Shown here: in pieces, positions 22,736 to 33,804 of the stretch
Numbering within the stretch: the first letter of the stretch is position 1
How the letters are laid out: each line of letters starts with the position of its first letter
Source of the DNA: Xenopus tropicalis
Lineage: Eukaryota > Chordata > Amphibia > Anura > Pipidae
Direction of reading: 5' to 3'
Length of the DNA stretch: 64,000 nt
Assembly (NCBI RefSeq): GCF_000004195.4
Contig: NC_030683.2
Span: forward strand, 65,088,764-65,152,763
The notes under the pieces: model-generated
Databases searched by the model: none
What the model was told of the DNA's origin: nothing
The model's input: only the letters and a program-made list of their open reading frames with translations
Made by a program: the position numbers and the translations under genes

Positions 22736-23059
22736 CAGGTATGGGACCTGTTATCCAGAATGCTTGGGACCTTGGGTTTTCCAGATAAGGGATCTTTCCG
22801 TAATTTGGATCTCCGTAACTTAAGGGCTCTGGCACACGGGGGAGATTAGTCGCCCGCGATTAACTCCCTGTTCGCGGGCGACTAATCTCCCCCGTGTGCC
22901 AGAGCCCTTAGTCTGCTAAAAATCATTTAAATATTGAATAAACCCAATAGGCTTATTTTGCCTCCAATAAGGGTTAATTATATCTTGGTTGGGATAAAGT
23001 ACAAGGTACTATTTTATTATTACAGAGAAAAAGGAAATCAGTTTTGAAAATTATACCTG
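22736..23059. mobile_element. TA-flanked MITE (CAGGTATGGGA family)
   Basis: The left end is CAGGTATGGGACCTGTTATC, the right end ATTATACCTG, and TA lies on both sides, which suggests a Tc1/mariner-type target. It sits inside the CR1 tail. A partial relative starts near 36411. Confidence 0.6.
22823..22908. mobile_element. Short palindromic MITE
   Basis: AAGGGCTCTGGCACACGGGG and its inverse CCCCGTGTGCCAGAGCCCTT enclose an inner inverted pair TTAGTCGCCCGCGA/TCGCGGGCGACTAA-like. It is inserted in the MITE above. A larger relative is at 45906-46078. Confidence 0.75.
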
Positions 23060-23528
23060 TATACCAACATCAGTACTAACTGTAGATATTAGTATCACAA
23101 TAGCCTTGGATACTATGCTTGTTCAAGAACTCATACAAGCCCCTCTTAAAGGAATAAACAGAATCTGCCATTACAACATCACTAGGCGTTCTCCAACCTC
23201 ACTGCCCTCACCATAAAAAAACACCTACGCTGCTTCAAATGAAAGTTCTGTTCCTCTAAACTAAGTTAACAGGATGTATATTTTCCAAAATGTAAGCTAT
23301 CATAAAATTCCATTTTTTAACAAATTGATTTTAAAAATATGAATCAAATAATGTAATTTTTAAGGTGAATAAATGATATTAACTTTTCATGATTTTAGAA
23401 ATATACAGCATTTGAGTGTATAATACTTGATGCTCTTTTTAATGCTCAGTCAAGAGTTCATAATTGGATTAGTCCTGCTGTTTTTCTCCATGGGTAGAGA
23501 AAATATTATGTATTACTGTATGTACAGT

Positions 23529-23790
23529 ATGTATGTATGTATATCTTTATTTATAAAGCGCTACTTATGTACGCAGCGCTGTACAGTAGAATACATTAAT
23601 ACAAACGGGGTTAAAGATAATGGATAAATACAAAGTACAACAATAAATACAAGGTACAGTTGCAATAAGAGTCAGAAACACAAGATGAAGGAGGTCCCTG
23701 CCCCATAGAGCTTACAATCTATATGGGAGGGGTAACTAACAGACACAAATGGGCAAATGTAAGTGCTGTAGGTCACAGTGGGTGACACTA
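23529..23790. repeat. Unclassified interspersed repeat
   Basis: The stretch ATTTATAAAGCGCTACTTAT ... GCAGCGCTGTACA ... CCCTGCCCCATAGAGCTTAC resembles a widespread vertebrate SINE/LINE-tail type repeat remembered by eye. Class not determined. Confidence 0.4.
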
Positions 23791-24107
23791 CAATATAAGT
23801 GTAACATAACTTAAAAACACAAGCTACACCACTACCCTGACTCCTAAATCCCTGGTTCTGCATGTTGTACTGCATCATGTGCTAAAGGTTCCATCCACAT
23901 TATGTGAGACCTGATATTCTTTCTGTACAGACAGAGCTATGTGTGTACAGAACCTACTTATTATATGTTCCTCAGATCACTGAAGAGGAGGAATCCTTAA
24001 AAATAAAATAAAAATAAAACTCTCATTACACAGAAAAATGCACTAAACCCTAAAGATGGGTATGGCTAGATATGCCATATTTTATATACTAAACGGACAG
24101 AACTAGC

Positions 24108-24325
24108 TTAAAGGAGAAGGAAAGGCAAAGTCACTTGGGGGGGCCAAAATGTTAGGCACCCCCAAGTGACTTTAATCACTTACCTTGTACCCCGGGCTGG
24201 TGCCCCTCTTCGGAGAAAACAGCACCAGCCAAGGGTAAAAAGGTAAAAGGTAGGCGATTAAAGTCACTTGGGGGTGCCTAACATTTTGGCACCCCCAAGT
24301 GACTTTGCCTTTCCTTCTGCTTTAA
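24108..24325. mobile_element. TTAA-flanked palindromic MITE, short copy
   Basis: TTAA at 24108-24111 and 24322-24325. Each end carries AAAGGCAAAGTCACTTGGGG followed by CAAAATGTTAGGCACCCCC, in inverted copies. The longer sister copy is at 57578-57949. Confidence 0.8.
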
Positions 24326-24412
24326 AGTTTTGGCATCTCTATAGTAGTAATGATATAGGTCTTTACAGTTGGCACTTGAATTCTGTTAGAAATGTCTGGG
24401 ACGCTGCACATG

Positions 24413-24593
24413 CTTAGGGGCATATTTATTATACTGTGTAAGCCAACATCATTGGTGATCGTGCCAGTAGCAACCAGCAGTTCAATTTGAACATTCACAT
24501 AAAGTTAGAAAACAAAAGCAAAGATCTGATTGGTTCCTATGGGCAACTTCACTGTGATGTTGGCTTAAACACTATAATAAAAATCCCCCTTAG
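24413..24593. mobile_element. Inverted-repeat MITE
   Basis: The left arm TTAGGGGCATATTTATTATA with GCCAACATCA pairs with the right arm TGATGTTGGC and AATAAAAATCCCCCTTAG. TTA flanks both ends, as in Harbinger-type MITEs. Confidence 0.6.
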
Positions 24594-24801
24594 CGTGCTC
24601 TTAGCAGCTGTTGAGCAGCTATGCTTAGGGGTGGTCACAAATTATCAAGCAAAAAATGAGGCTGACCTATCATGTGAACTTATGCAACAGGTCTGATTGT
24701 TAAATTGTCTATGAAGATTCTCATTCATCCAGGTCATGATATACAGTATCTAGTAGAATTAAGTCTAAAACAACTGGACTTTTCTGAGTTTTTCTTGAAA
24801 A

Positions 24802-24833
24802 CGTTTCACCACTCATCCGAGTGGCTTCTTCAG
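24802..24833 (-). ncRNA. Hammerhead-like ribozyme motif in a PLE end
   Basis: On minus: CTGAAGA, an extra A, arm GCCACTC, loop GGAT, arm GAGTGGT, then GAAAC. CTGANGA and GAAA around a hairpin form the hammerhead catalytic core. A G-T pair and one extra base stand next to the core. Stems I and III could not be drawn with full pairing, so activity is uncertain. PLE ends in other animals are known to encode hammerheads. Confidence 0.4.
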
Positions 24834-25002
24834 TTCAAATGACTGGTAGGGAATTCCCCGGTATTTAAACTCTTGATGGTAGTACAGTCACAGACATCCA
24901 ATCACAATGGTTCCATTGAACTTGTTCAGTTAGGTGTTAGCTGAAACTGACAGGTGTAAGAAGGTATGATCCATGATTCTCAATGATGCAGGTGTTAATC
25001 CT

Positions 25003-25500
25003 TCAAAGTACATGACTGGAAGTGTGAACTGTTGTGAAACCGACGGGTAAGGATGTCAAAGCGACATTGTATGTTGGTGACAATCGGTGTCTCAGGCCCC
25101 CTCCTCTGTTCAGGGATGGTTTTTCCAGGCTGGCATAAATGGCCTCTTTCACACCTCTTTCAAACCATCTGTCCTCTCGGTCCAAGATATGCACGTTAGA
25201 AGAGTGACCTTTTTCTTTGAGGTGTAGATAGAGTGCTGAGTCTTGTCCTGAGGAGTTCGCCCACCTATGTTGGGCCATTTTGTTACAGAGAGGTTGTTTT
25301 GTCTCCCCAATGTATAAGTCAGAGCACTCTTCACTACACTGGACAGCATAGACCACATAACTTTTAATGTGCTTGGGTGTAGGGTCTTTAGGGTGTACCA
25401 GCTTTTTTCTGAACCAATGACTTGGTATTGTTCCCTTGAAGGTGTCCAGGGCTTTCTTTTCCACTTCTTCCATGTAAAGGTTCGCTACAATTGGAGACAC
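25003..25500 (-). pseudogene. Penelope-like RT/GIY-YIG polyprotein, deleted
   Basis: The first 22 residues (SPIVANLYMEEVEKKALDTF) are the RT palm segment just after the GSPVSPIVANL motif. Upstream of the ATG the frame continues (KHGCAIGSPV) with a stop at TTYFKHKDVFY. Then, without the YIDD catalytic part of the RT, comes the endonuclease: YVVYAVQC and DLYIGETKQPL are the paired GIY and YIG blocks of the nuclease fold. NKMAQHRW follows, where related elements usually have KRMAQHRR, so the catalytic arginine seems lost. KEAIYASLEKPSLNRGGGL is the PLE C-terminal signature. PLE proteins copy RNA into DNA and the nuclease nicks the target. About half the RT was removed in frame, joining palm to nuclease. 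Not functional as a retroelement. Confidence 0.75.
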
Positions 25501-25579
25501 AGGCGAACCGATGGCACAGCCATGTTTTTGTCAATAGAAAACGTCCTTGTGCTTGAAGTAAGTGGTATTGAGACATAGG

Positions 25580-26619
25580 TCCAGTACGGACCAGGTAAGT
25601 CCAGGTAAGTGGTGCAGAAGAAAGCAACAAGTAAGACCAGGTGAGGAGTGCAGAAGAGAGTGACATAAAGAAATCCAAAGCATGAGAGGAAATCAGATAT
25701 TCAGTGAAAAGGTAAGTACAAAATATAGGCATAAACAGAATTACCTAATAGGCGCTCAGCAGTGGCATAATGTTAATCGGCAAATGTTATAGGGCACCAG
25801 GAGGTGACTTACCAGATTGCGAGCGAGGCACTGCAACCAACAGGGGAGTTGTAAATCAAATAGGAGCTCGCTGAAGGAAACTTGCCGACTTGCGAGGGGG
25901 ACCCGGCACCCAACAGGAATGTTGTAAATCCAATGAGAGCTCGCTGTAAAATTCATTAAAAGCTCACTGCATGTTAGAATCACAGAGAGAGGGCAAGGCA
26001 GGGTGGAGTACCAGTTCAGAGGCAGTTTATCGACTCAAAGGCAAGAGCGCAGGCAGAAATATTGGCTTAAAGACTGGGACACAGGCAGAGGTGCGCAATT
26101 AAAGTGTGGAGTCCAACCTGCATAATAGTAACCTTTAGGTCTATCAGTCACCAAGAACCCACAGCTAAACCGCGGGACATAGACCAACACGGCTTTCCTA
26201 TTGTGTCTCCTACTATGTTTAAGCATATAACGCACAGGCCAGGTGTTGTACTAAGAAATTAGTAAGCCATTAAGAAATTATGCCACTCCGGGCCGTGCCT
26301 TTCGTAAAACATTGTAGCCAAATGCCTCTTTAAAATGAGCGTGCGGTAATCAGCAGCTGATTTTAAATGGGTGCCGTGCCAAAAAGCCGCGTCAAAGGGT
26401 GTCCTATACGAGACTCAAATAGGGGAAATCAAATGCAGACCCATACAATAGAGTCAGTGCCACTGTCATATCGGGGAGAGGGACAGATAAAGCCGTGTGA
26501 CCAGTCATACCATGACCCAGAGTGTAAGGGCAGGGACAAAAGCTAGAACCTCAATAGAGAGCAAGAAGGGTAAATGTAGCAAGTAACCAGAAGTGTAACA
26601 GTTATACCGAGAACACAAG
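25580..26619 (-). mobile_element. 3' UTR of the large PLE, distal part
   Basis: The minus strand from 26619 to about 25590 is nearly the same as the plus-strand 32085-33200, e.g. GGCACGGCCCGGAGTGGCAT and CACCTCCTGGTGCCCTATAA. It is the continuation of 28240-27988 beyond the CR1 insertion. It is long and has no coherent frame. Confidence 0.75.
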
Positions 26620-27987
26620 GAAACAAGTTACATAGTTACATAGGGATGAAAAAAGACCAGAGTCCATCAAGTTCAACCCATCCAAGTAAACCCAGCACAC
26701 ACAACCCACACCAATCTATACACTCACATACATAAACCATATATACAACCACTAATTCTAACTGTAGATATTAGTATCACAATAGTCTTGGATATTCTGA
26801 TTGTTCAAGAACTCATCCAGGCCCCTCTTAAAGGCATTAACAGAGTCTGCCATTACCACATCTCTAGGAAGGGCATTCCACAACCTCACTGCCCTCACCG
26901 TGAAAAACCACCTACGCTGCTTTAAATGGAAGCTCCGTTCCTCTAATCTAAAGGGGTGACCTCTGGTGCATTGATTGTTTTTATGGGAAAAAAAGAACAT
27001 CCCCTATCTGCCTATAATCCCCTCTAATGTACTTGTACAGAGTAATCATGTCTCCTCGCAAGCACCTCTTTTCCAGAGAAAACAACCCCAACCTCGACAG
27101 TCTAATCTCATAGTTTAAATCTTCAATCCCCTTGACCAGTTTAGTTGCATGTCTCTGCACTCTCTCCAAATCATTAATATCTTTCTTAAGGACTGGAGCC
27201 CAAAACTGCACTGCATACTCAAGGTGAGGCCTTACCAGGGACCTATAAAGGGGCAAAACTATGTTTTCATCCCTTGAGTCAATGCCCTTTTTTATACAAG
27301 ACAGCACTTTATTTGCTTTAGTAGCCACAGAATGACACTGCCTGGAATTAGACAACTTGTTATCTACAAAAACCCTTAGATCCTTCTCCATTAAGGATAC
27401 CCCCAACAAACTACCATTCAGTAGATCGTTCACATTTATATTATTTCTACCAAAGTGCATAACTTTGCACTTATCAACATTGAACCTCATTTTCCAGTTT
27501 GCTGCCCAGTTTTCCAATTTTGTCAAATCGCTCTGCAAAGCAGCAGCATCCTGCATGGAACTTATAGTTTTGCACAATTTAGTGTCATCAGCAAAAATAG
27601 AAACAGTACTCTCTATGCCTACCTTCAGGTCATTAATAAACAAGTTAAAAAGCAAAGGACCAAGGACTGACCCCTGCAGTACTCCACTAACCACACTGGT
27701 CCAATTAGAAAATGTTCCATTTACCACCACTCTTTGTAATCTATCCTTCAGCCAGTTCTCTATCCAATTACAAATATTATGTTCTAGGCCAGTATTCCTC
27801 AATTTGATCATTAACCTTCTGTGAGATACTGTATCAAACGCTTTAGCAAAGTCCAAGTAGATGACATCAACTGCCATTCCCGCATCGAGGTTCCTGCTCA
27901 CCTCCAATTAGTCTGGCAAGATCTGTTACACATAAAACCATGCTGGCCCAAACTTATAGTATTGTGAACTGCAATGTATTCAACAGG
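26620..27987 (-). mobile_element. CR1 LINE, 5' truncated
   Basis: It has the CR1 3' tail (CTATGTAACTATGTAACTT on minus) and an RT-coding body, and starts abruptly near 27987. It lies in the PLE 3' UTR and replaces about 140 bp that are present in the plus-strand copy (31943-32085). Confidence 0.75.
26758..27907 (-). pseudogene. CR1 reverse transcriptase, C-terminal two thirds
   Basis: Two overlapping frames (26981-27907 and 26758-27000) make up the RT and its C-terminal part, joined by a frameshift near 26990. The first contains motif A VIYLDFAKAFDTVSHRRL (Asp at residue 19), GVLQGSVLGPLLFNLFINDL (usually GVPQG, so P changed to L at residue 77) and motif C IFADDTKL with the catalytic pair at residues 107-108. 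RFNVDKCKVMHFG and RPHLEYAVQFWAPVLKKDI are CR1-type thumb signatures. The second frame has RWFFTVRAVRLWNALPRDVV, the usual CR1 C-terminal block. The enzyme would prime on nicked target DNA and copy its own RNA. The N-terminal fingers and the endonuclease were lost by 5' truncation, so this is a dead copy, yet a fairly young-looking one. Confidence 0.85.
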
Positions 27988-28279
27988 TAAAGAGATAAAA
28001 GGTGAAACCACACGGCACAGGACACAGAACTGAGGCTGTGCATGTGTGAAACTACTGGAACCACAACCTGTCATAGTAGAATAAAGTGGCACGATAGTAA
28101 CATGGACAAACCCCCCATGTAACAGGGAGAAAAATACAAGTAGTGGTGTGTATATGTAACCTAACCCCAAATGATAGCAGAGGCATACTGAACAGTACCA
28201 AAATGTAAGCATAAAGAACAGTAACAAATTGTAAGGTCAAGGTAGGTAAAAAGGGGAGTACGAAACCAGTTCATTGAGT

Positions 28280-28800
28280 CCATATGGATTCATGGTATTT
28301 AGCTTATGTATCCACCGAAGTTCCATTTGTAACAGTAATTTCTCACGATCCCCGCCCCGAATAGGAGTTGGAACATGATTGATGATCATGCTGCGCATAC
28401 TAGCCAGGGAATGTTGTTGTGTTAAAAAAAAGAAGGGCTAGTGGGGTATCCGCTTTGCCAGTGTCCAGAGCATATCGAATGGCTGATCGATGGTTTGCCA
28501 TTCTGTCCCGAAAGGTTGTAATCATTTTGCCCACTTAGTATAATCCAGAGGGGCATTTAATAAAATAAATAATGAACTTAGAAGTACAGGTCAACTGGTG
28601 CTTGATGTCAATGGGTTTGCCCGTCTGGGGATTATTAAACGTGGGTCCTGTCATAAGATTGCCACAGGTGGTACACAAGGGGCATTTGTAGCAGCCTAAT
28701 TTTGTGTTACCAAGCCAGGAGGTAGGTTTATCTTGGTTGTAGCAGTGAATGGGGTCAGTGGGGTTGAAAATAGCATCTGTGATAGGTTTCTTGTCAGGAG
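28280..28800 (-). pseudogene. Penelope-like GIY-YIG endonuclease domain
   Basis: Minus-strand reading gives [15 protein letters not shown], a CxxC-x2-C cysteine cluster typical in front of PLE nucleases. Next come [13 protein letters not shown], a stop, [20 protein letters not shown], matching the GIY and YVG blocks with the conserved R and H, then a T-run with a frameshift and the terminal block [20 protein letters not shown] with LNELVSYSP. The domain nicks DNA to start target-primed copying. The stop replaces the tyrosine of the YxVG block, and the frameshift at about 28430 adds a second break. The plus-strand copy at 31500-31690 keeps only the C-terminal block, in an open frame. Confidence 0.7.
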
Positions 28801-28842
28801 AATATGTAGTTATGTGAATCTATCATCAGTAGAACTTCTCAC

Positions 28843-30136
28843 TCACTTCCGTAGAAGATCCTTTTGTCTGTAGGCCAGAGCTCGGTCTTTGCATTGTAAG
28901 AGAGTGAACAGATCATAACCTCTAGCACAAAAACGATCAATTAGGTTGTCTAGTTGATGTTCCAATTGTGATAAATGTGTGTTGTTTCTGACCATCCGGA
29001 TCATTTGGGAGTACGGAATGATCCTGAGTAAGTGTGGAGGATGACAGGACATACGGTGCAACAAAGTGTTGCGATCGGTCTCCTTTCTGAAAGTGGTAGT
29101 ATGGAAACCGGTTGGGGTAATGGAGGTGGTGAGATCCAAAAACGAAATTTTTGAAGAATCAATAGCAGCTGTAAAACGTATGGGTGTAGGAAGCGAATTA
29201 AGTTAATTGACCATAGTTTCAAATTGAATCAGTGATCCTGTCCAAATAAGGAAGAGATTGTCGATGTAGCGATAAAGTCTGTGTATGTGCATGACATATT
29301 TGGGTAAGATGTAAGTCAATTCAAGTGGGCCATAAATAAATTGGCAAAGGAGGGTGCCACGTTCAAGCCCATACTGGTGCCACTGATTTGTAAGAAAAAG
29401 GACCTCTCGAATTTGAAATAGTTCAAATTCAGGCAAAAATGTAATAGTTGGATAAGAAAATCAATCGGAGGTCTGTTGGAGCAAGGTTTCCCCAGAAGAC
29501 TATCCCTCGCTATATCCAGGCCTGCATCAGTGGGGATCACGGTAGGAGACATCCATTGTAGCGACATGTGCTGCTGGAGGTAGGGGTTGTAGAGAAAGAA
29601 GTTTGTCAAGGAAATCACCAGAGTCTTTGATGTAAGTAGGCAAGTAGGCATCTCCTGGACCAATAGTTGTAGAAAATAGTCCACATAAATGGCCATAGGT
29701 TGGAGAAGTGAGCCACGTGCGCTGACAATAGGGCTGCCAGGAGGGGACGTCATGTCTTTGTGGATTTTGGGAAGTATGTACAAGATAGGGCAGATAGGAT
29801 AATCTTGTGTACGATAGCTCCACGTACTTTGTGTCAACCAGCCCATTGATAGACCAACCTGAAGGAATGAATCAATCTGTTGTTTGTATTGAGCCGTAGG
29901 GTCCCTGGGCAGGTAGGGGAAGTATTTGGGTCACCAAGTTGACGTAGGATTTCCGACCTGTAATCTGTATAGTCTTGTATCACTATTGCGCCACCTTTAT
30001 CAGCAGACCTAATTACTATGCCAGAATTCGTTGCTAGGTTATGAATAGCCTGTTTCTCACTGTTAGAGAGGTTAGGAAAACCACTATGACATAATGGGAT
30101 TTTTTTGGTCTCGTCAATCATCAAACGGGTAAACAC
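28843..30136 (-). pseudogene. Penelope-like reverse transcriptase domain
   Basis: Four frame segments read in order. 29834-30136 has [20 protein letters not shown] (the KGG motif at the start of PLE RTs). 29316-29846 has [20 protein letters not shown] (motif FYxLPKIHK..PGRPIVS), then FFLQISGTSMGLNVAPSFAN LF. 29203-29436 has LYRYIDNLFLIWTG: the catalytic YIDD is YIDN here, so the second aspartate is lost. 28843-29139 has [20 protein letters not shown] and [20 protein letters not shown], the thumb. The enzyme belongs to the PLE class, related to telomerase reverse transcriptase. Several frameshifts plus the active-site change make it inactive. The relation to Neptune or Poseidon groups is not decided. 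Confidence 0.8.
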
Positions 30137-30379
30137 TTCAATCGACTTAGGTGTATTTGTGGGCTCGAAGGAACTGGGGGCTTTGAACTCAGTCTTATGG
30201 GGATTGGAAATCCTAAAGTGCTACTTAAGTTTTAATGTACGTTGGAACCTGTGTATGTCCACAAGGATATCAAGTGGTCATGTGTGATGCACTGGAACAA
30301 ATGACAAACCCTTGGATAGCAACTTTATCTCGGCATCTGAAAGTTCTAATGAGCTTAAATTGAACACTACTTCCTCGGG

Positions 30380-31223
30380 AGTTTTTGTCTCCTGGCGGAC
30401 CGAGTGCTTATGCCCACCCCTTCTCTTATGCGGGCGTCACGGTTTTTTGGTGAAGAAGTTCGACCTAAAAAAGGTTCTGAAGGAGTCGACTGGGAGGGTG
30501 TCAGTGAAGAAGTCAGCGATTGCGCCCCAACAGAATCAGCAGATTGAAGAGGGATCTGTCTGTGTCGGCCCCTACCCTTACCCCTACTGGAGTAAGGTGT
30601 ATCAGAATCCGAAGAATGGGAGGTTTAGGCAGAGGAGTCAATGGAAAATGGTCTGGTCGTTCAAGTATAGGGGGTAAGGGTGGTCTGTTCCCCACTGGTG
30701 AGCCACCGATAAACTCGCCTACTTTGATAATCTGAGGAGACAGTCAATACTTTTTGTTTCTTGAAACGATGTAATTCAGGGGTATTCTGAGACAATTGTG
30801 ACTGTAATTTATCAAGCCAGTTCGTATCCTTGTCTGACGACAGTGTCTGCAAATGAGCCAGTTCAAATGCCGCTATGTCCGTGCGGGTCTTAGTTAAACT
30901 TTTGGAAACTTCATCGATTACCAGTAACATTAGATTCATTGAGCATTTGTTCAAGATTTGACTCCTGACACCTAAGATTTGATCCTAAACCCAGGTGGTA
31001 TATGTTATTTTTTATAAAAATCTGATAGATAAATACCATGAAGTTTGTAGTCAATTTCTCGTTCCTTCAGTCTGAGTAGTTCGTGGTAGAGATCCGTATG
31101 GGAGGCTTGGGGGGATATTTTTTCAGCCGTTTCCGTGAAGAGGATATCTTCCGCTTCTGTGTCCGAAAACTGGTAACCCGACAGAGGCACGTCGATCACA
31201 TCTTTGTCTGTTGTGGTGGCCAT
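30380..31223 (-). pseudogene. N-terminal region of the Penelope-like protein
   Basis: The frame starts at an ATG at 31223 (MATTTDKDVIDVPL), about 80-260 bp inside the terminal segment, and ends at a stop at 31005. A second piece (30661-30954) contains DTNWLDKLQSQLSQ, and a third frame (about 30690-30430) gives a basic, Ser/Pro-rich linker (HRQIPLQSADSVGAQSLTSS, then RDARIREGV). A block LSKGLSFVPVHHT near 30310, known from the start of PLE RTs, follows. No enzymatic motif is seen in this part. PLE N-termini are poorly conserved, so function is open. At least two frameshifts or stops break it. Confidence 0.55.
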
Positions 31224-31299
31224 AGCACGTATACATGGAAATATAGTATAAACAAAAAAACACTAGAGAACACGGGTGCCAAGGCTGAAAAAAGGCAAT

Positions 31300-31486
31300 A
31301 ACATATGTAGAAGTAGCCGGCCCTCATGAAACAAAAATCAAGTATGCCTGGGTGCAGAGTTTAGGAAAAGGAACATGCAACAAAGATCAGAAGCCGCACA
31401 CTCAGGTCTTATGAAAATCAGAAAAAATCTTTTTAATGCCAAACTAATGAATTAACGTTTTGGCTGTTACACCAGCCTTTGTCAAA
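31300..31486 (-). repeat. PLE terminal segment (pLTR-like)
   Basis: The minus strand from 31486 to 31305 matches the plus strand 33655-33805 over TTTGACAAAGGCTGGTGTAA, TTCTGATCTTTGTTGCATGT and TGCACCCAGGCATACTTGAT. At 31455-31486 there is TTTGACAAAGGCTGG, loop, CAGCCAAAACG, the hairpin motif discussed in the findings. Confidence 0.65.
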
Positions 31487-33804
31487 GTTACAACAACCAA
31501 TGTGAAACAACAACATTCCCTGGCTAGTATGCGCAGCATGATCATCGATCATGTTCCAACTCCTATTCGGGGCGGGGATCGTGAGAAATTACTGTTACAA
31601 ATGGAACTTCGGTGGATACATAAGCTAAATACCTTGAATCCATATGGACTCAATGAACTGGTTTCGTACTCCCCTTTTTACCTACCTTGACCTTACAATT
31701 TGTTACTGTTCTTTATGCTTACATTTTGGTACTGTTCAGTATGCCTCTGCTATCATTTGGGGTTAGGTTACATATACACACCCCTACTTATATCTCTCTC
31801 CCAGTTATATGGGGGGTTTGTCCGTATTACTATTGTGCCACTTTATTCTACTATGACAGGTTGTGGTTCCAGTAGTTTCACACATGCACAGCCTCAGTTC
31901 TGTGTCCTGTGCCGTGTGGTTTCACCTTTTATCTCTTTACCTGTAACATTTTTGTTTACATTTACTGTCTTAATTTTTATCAGCTCTATATAGCTCTATT
32001 ATTGTCAGTTAGTGTGTTGCTTTGGGGCCCGTTAGTTGGGTTGTGTCTATGTGTATCACACCAATCGCTACTTATTAATGTCTCTCACTTGTTTCCTTGT
32101 GATCTCGGTACAACTGTTACACTTCTGGTTACTTGCTACATTTACCCTTCTTGCTCTATATTGAGGTTCTAGCTTTTGTCCCTGCCCCTACACTCTGGGT
32201 CATGGTATGACTGGTCACACGGCTTTATCTGTCCCTCTCCCCGATCTGACAGTGGCACTGACTCTATTGTAGGGGTCTGCATTTGATTTCCCCTATTTGA
32301 GTCCCGTATAGGACACCCTTTGACGAGGCTTTTTGGCACGGCACCCGTTTAAAATCCATCAGCTGCTGATTACCGCACGCTCATTTTAAAGAGGCATTTG
32401 GCTACAATCTTTTACGACCTAAGGCACGGCCCGGAGTGGCATAATTTCTTAATGGCTTACTAATTTCATACGTATTAGTACAACACCTGGCCTGTGCGTT
32501 ATATGCTTAAACATAGTAGAAGACACAATAGGAAAGCTGTGTTGGTCTATGTCCCGCGGTTTAGCTGTGGGTTCTTGTGCCACACGTGTTGACCAGTCTC
32601 CCCTACTTCGTGGACTGACAGGTGCTGCTAGTGGTGTCTGATAGACCTAAAGGTTACTATTATGCAGGTTGGACTCCACACTTTAATTGCGCACCTCTGC
32701 CTGTGTCCCAGTCTTTAAGCCGATACTTCTTGCCTTTGAGTCGGTAAACTGCCTCTGAACTGGTACTCCACCCTGCCTCGCCCTCTCTATGGGGTTTTTA
32801 AAATGCAGTGAGCTTTTAATGAATTTTACAGCAAGCTCTCATTGGATTTACAACATTCCTGTCGGGTGCCGGGTCCCCCTCAAAGGTCCGCAAGTTTCCT
32901 TCAGCGAGCTCCTATTTGATTTACAACTCCCCTGTCGGGTGCAGTGCCTCCCTCGCAATCTGGTAAGTCACCTCCTGGTGCCCTATAACATTTGCCGATT
33001 AACATTATGCCACTGCTGAGCGCCTATTAGGTAATTCTGTTTATGCCTATATTTTGTACTTACCTTTTCACTGAATATCTGATTTCATTTCATTCATTTC
33101 ATGCTTTGGATTTCTTTATGTTGCTCTCTTCTGCACTTCTCACCTGGTCTTACCGTTTGCTTTCTTCTGCACCACTTACCTGGACTTATTGCTCTCTGGG
33201 ACTAGTTTAAATCTTTACATTCTTGTTTTGGACACTTATCTACCTTGTACTGTATATACATGTGTGTTTTCATGCTTCCCCCTGAGCCGCTTTTATATAT
33301 TTTACTACTTTAATATAATTTTTTAATTTTATTTTTCATTCTTTTCATGGTAATATTCGTTGTTTTTTTGCTTGTTGTTGTTCTGAATTATTGTTTTCTT
33401 GTGTTTGTACTTTAAAAAAACCCATGTCAACGCATACATATTTTTATTTCTTTGTATTTTGTGTTCGAAAAATCCCCTTGTTACTTTCCGGTTTGCATAA
33501 ACTTCCATCAGTGCATTCGTTCTACTTTATTATTACTCTGTAATTTGTGATAATGAATGTAGTGATAACGTTGTGGGTTGGGTTTTGTTTTTTGTACTAC
33601 ACATGTCACGTCACTTTTTTCACGTCTTCTGTTTGATTTTCCCGCCATACACTGTATTTATGGTTGTTTCACATTGGTTGCTGTAACTTTGACAAAGGCT
33701 GGTGTAACAGCTTCTGCGGCTTCTGATCTTTGTTGCATGTTCCTGTTCCTGAACTCTGCACCCAGGCATACTTGATTTTTGTTTTGTGAGCGCCGGCTAC
33801 TTCT

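Larger units (their letters stand above)
22621..23265 (-). mobile_element. CR1 LINE 3' end, interrupted by a MITE
   Basis: 22621-22735 and 23062-23265 align in order to 26625-26950 of the longer CR1: TACATAGGGTTGAAAAAAGA, AACTGTAGATATTAGTATCA, CACTGCCCTCACC. The coding strand is minus. Only the last part of the reverse transcriptase and the 3' UTR remain. Confidence 0.75.
24760..25579 (-). mobile_element. Penelope-like element, internally deleted
   Basis: A minus-strand PLE fragment with the end of the reverse transcriptase, the GIY-YIG endonuclease and a terminal segment with the hairpin motif at 24802-24833. Its upstream border at about 25580 abuts the 3' UTR of the neighbouring PLE. Confidence 0.7.
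27988..31486 (-). mobile_element. Penelope-like element, nearly full length but mutated
   Basis: From 5' to 3' on minus: terminal segment (31486-31300) with hairpin motif, N-terminal frame (from 31223), basic linker, RT (30136-28843), zinc-finger and GIY-YIG nuclease (28800-28280), then the 3' UTR, which continues beyond the CR1 at 26620-27987. A partial second copy in plus orientation starts at about 31500. Confidence 0.75.

Noticed and set aside
27357..27824. 155-codon plus-strand frame
   Set aside because: Antisense shadow of the CR1 reverse transcriptase on minus.
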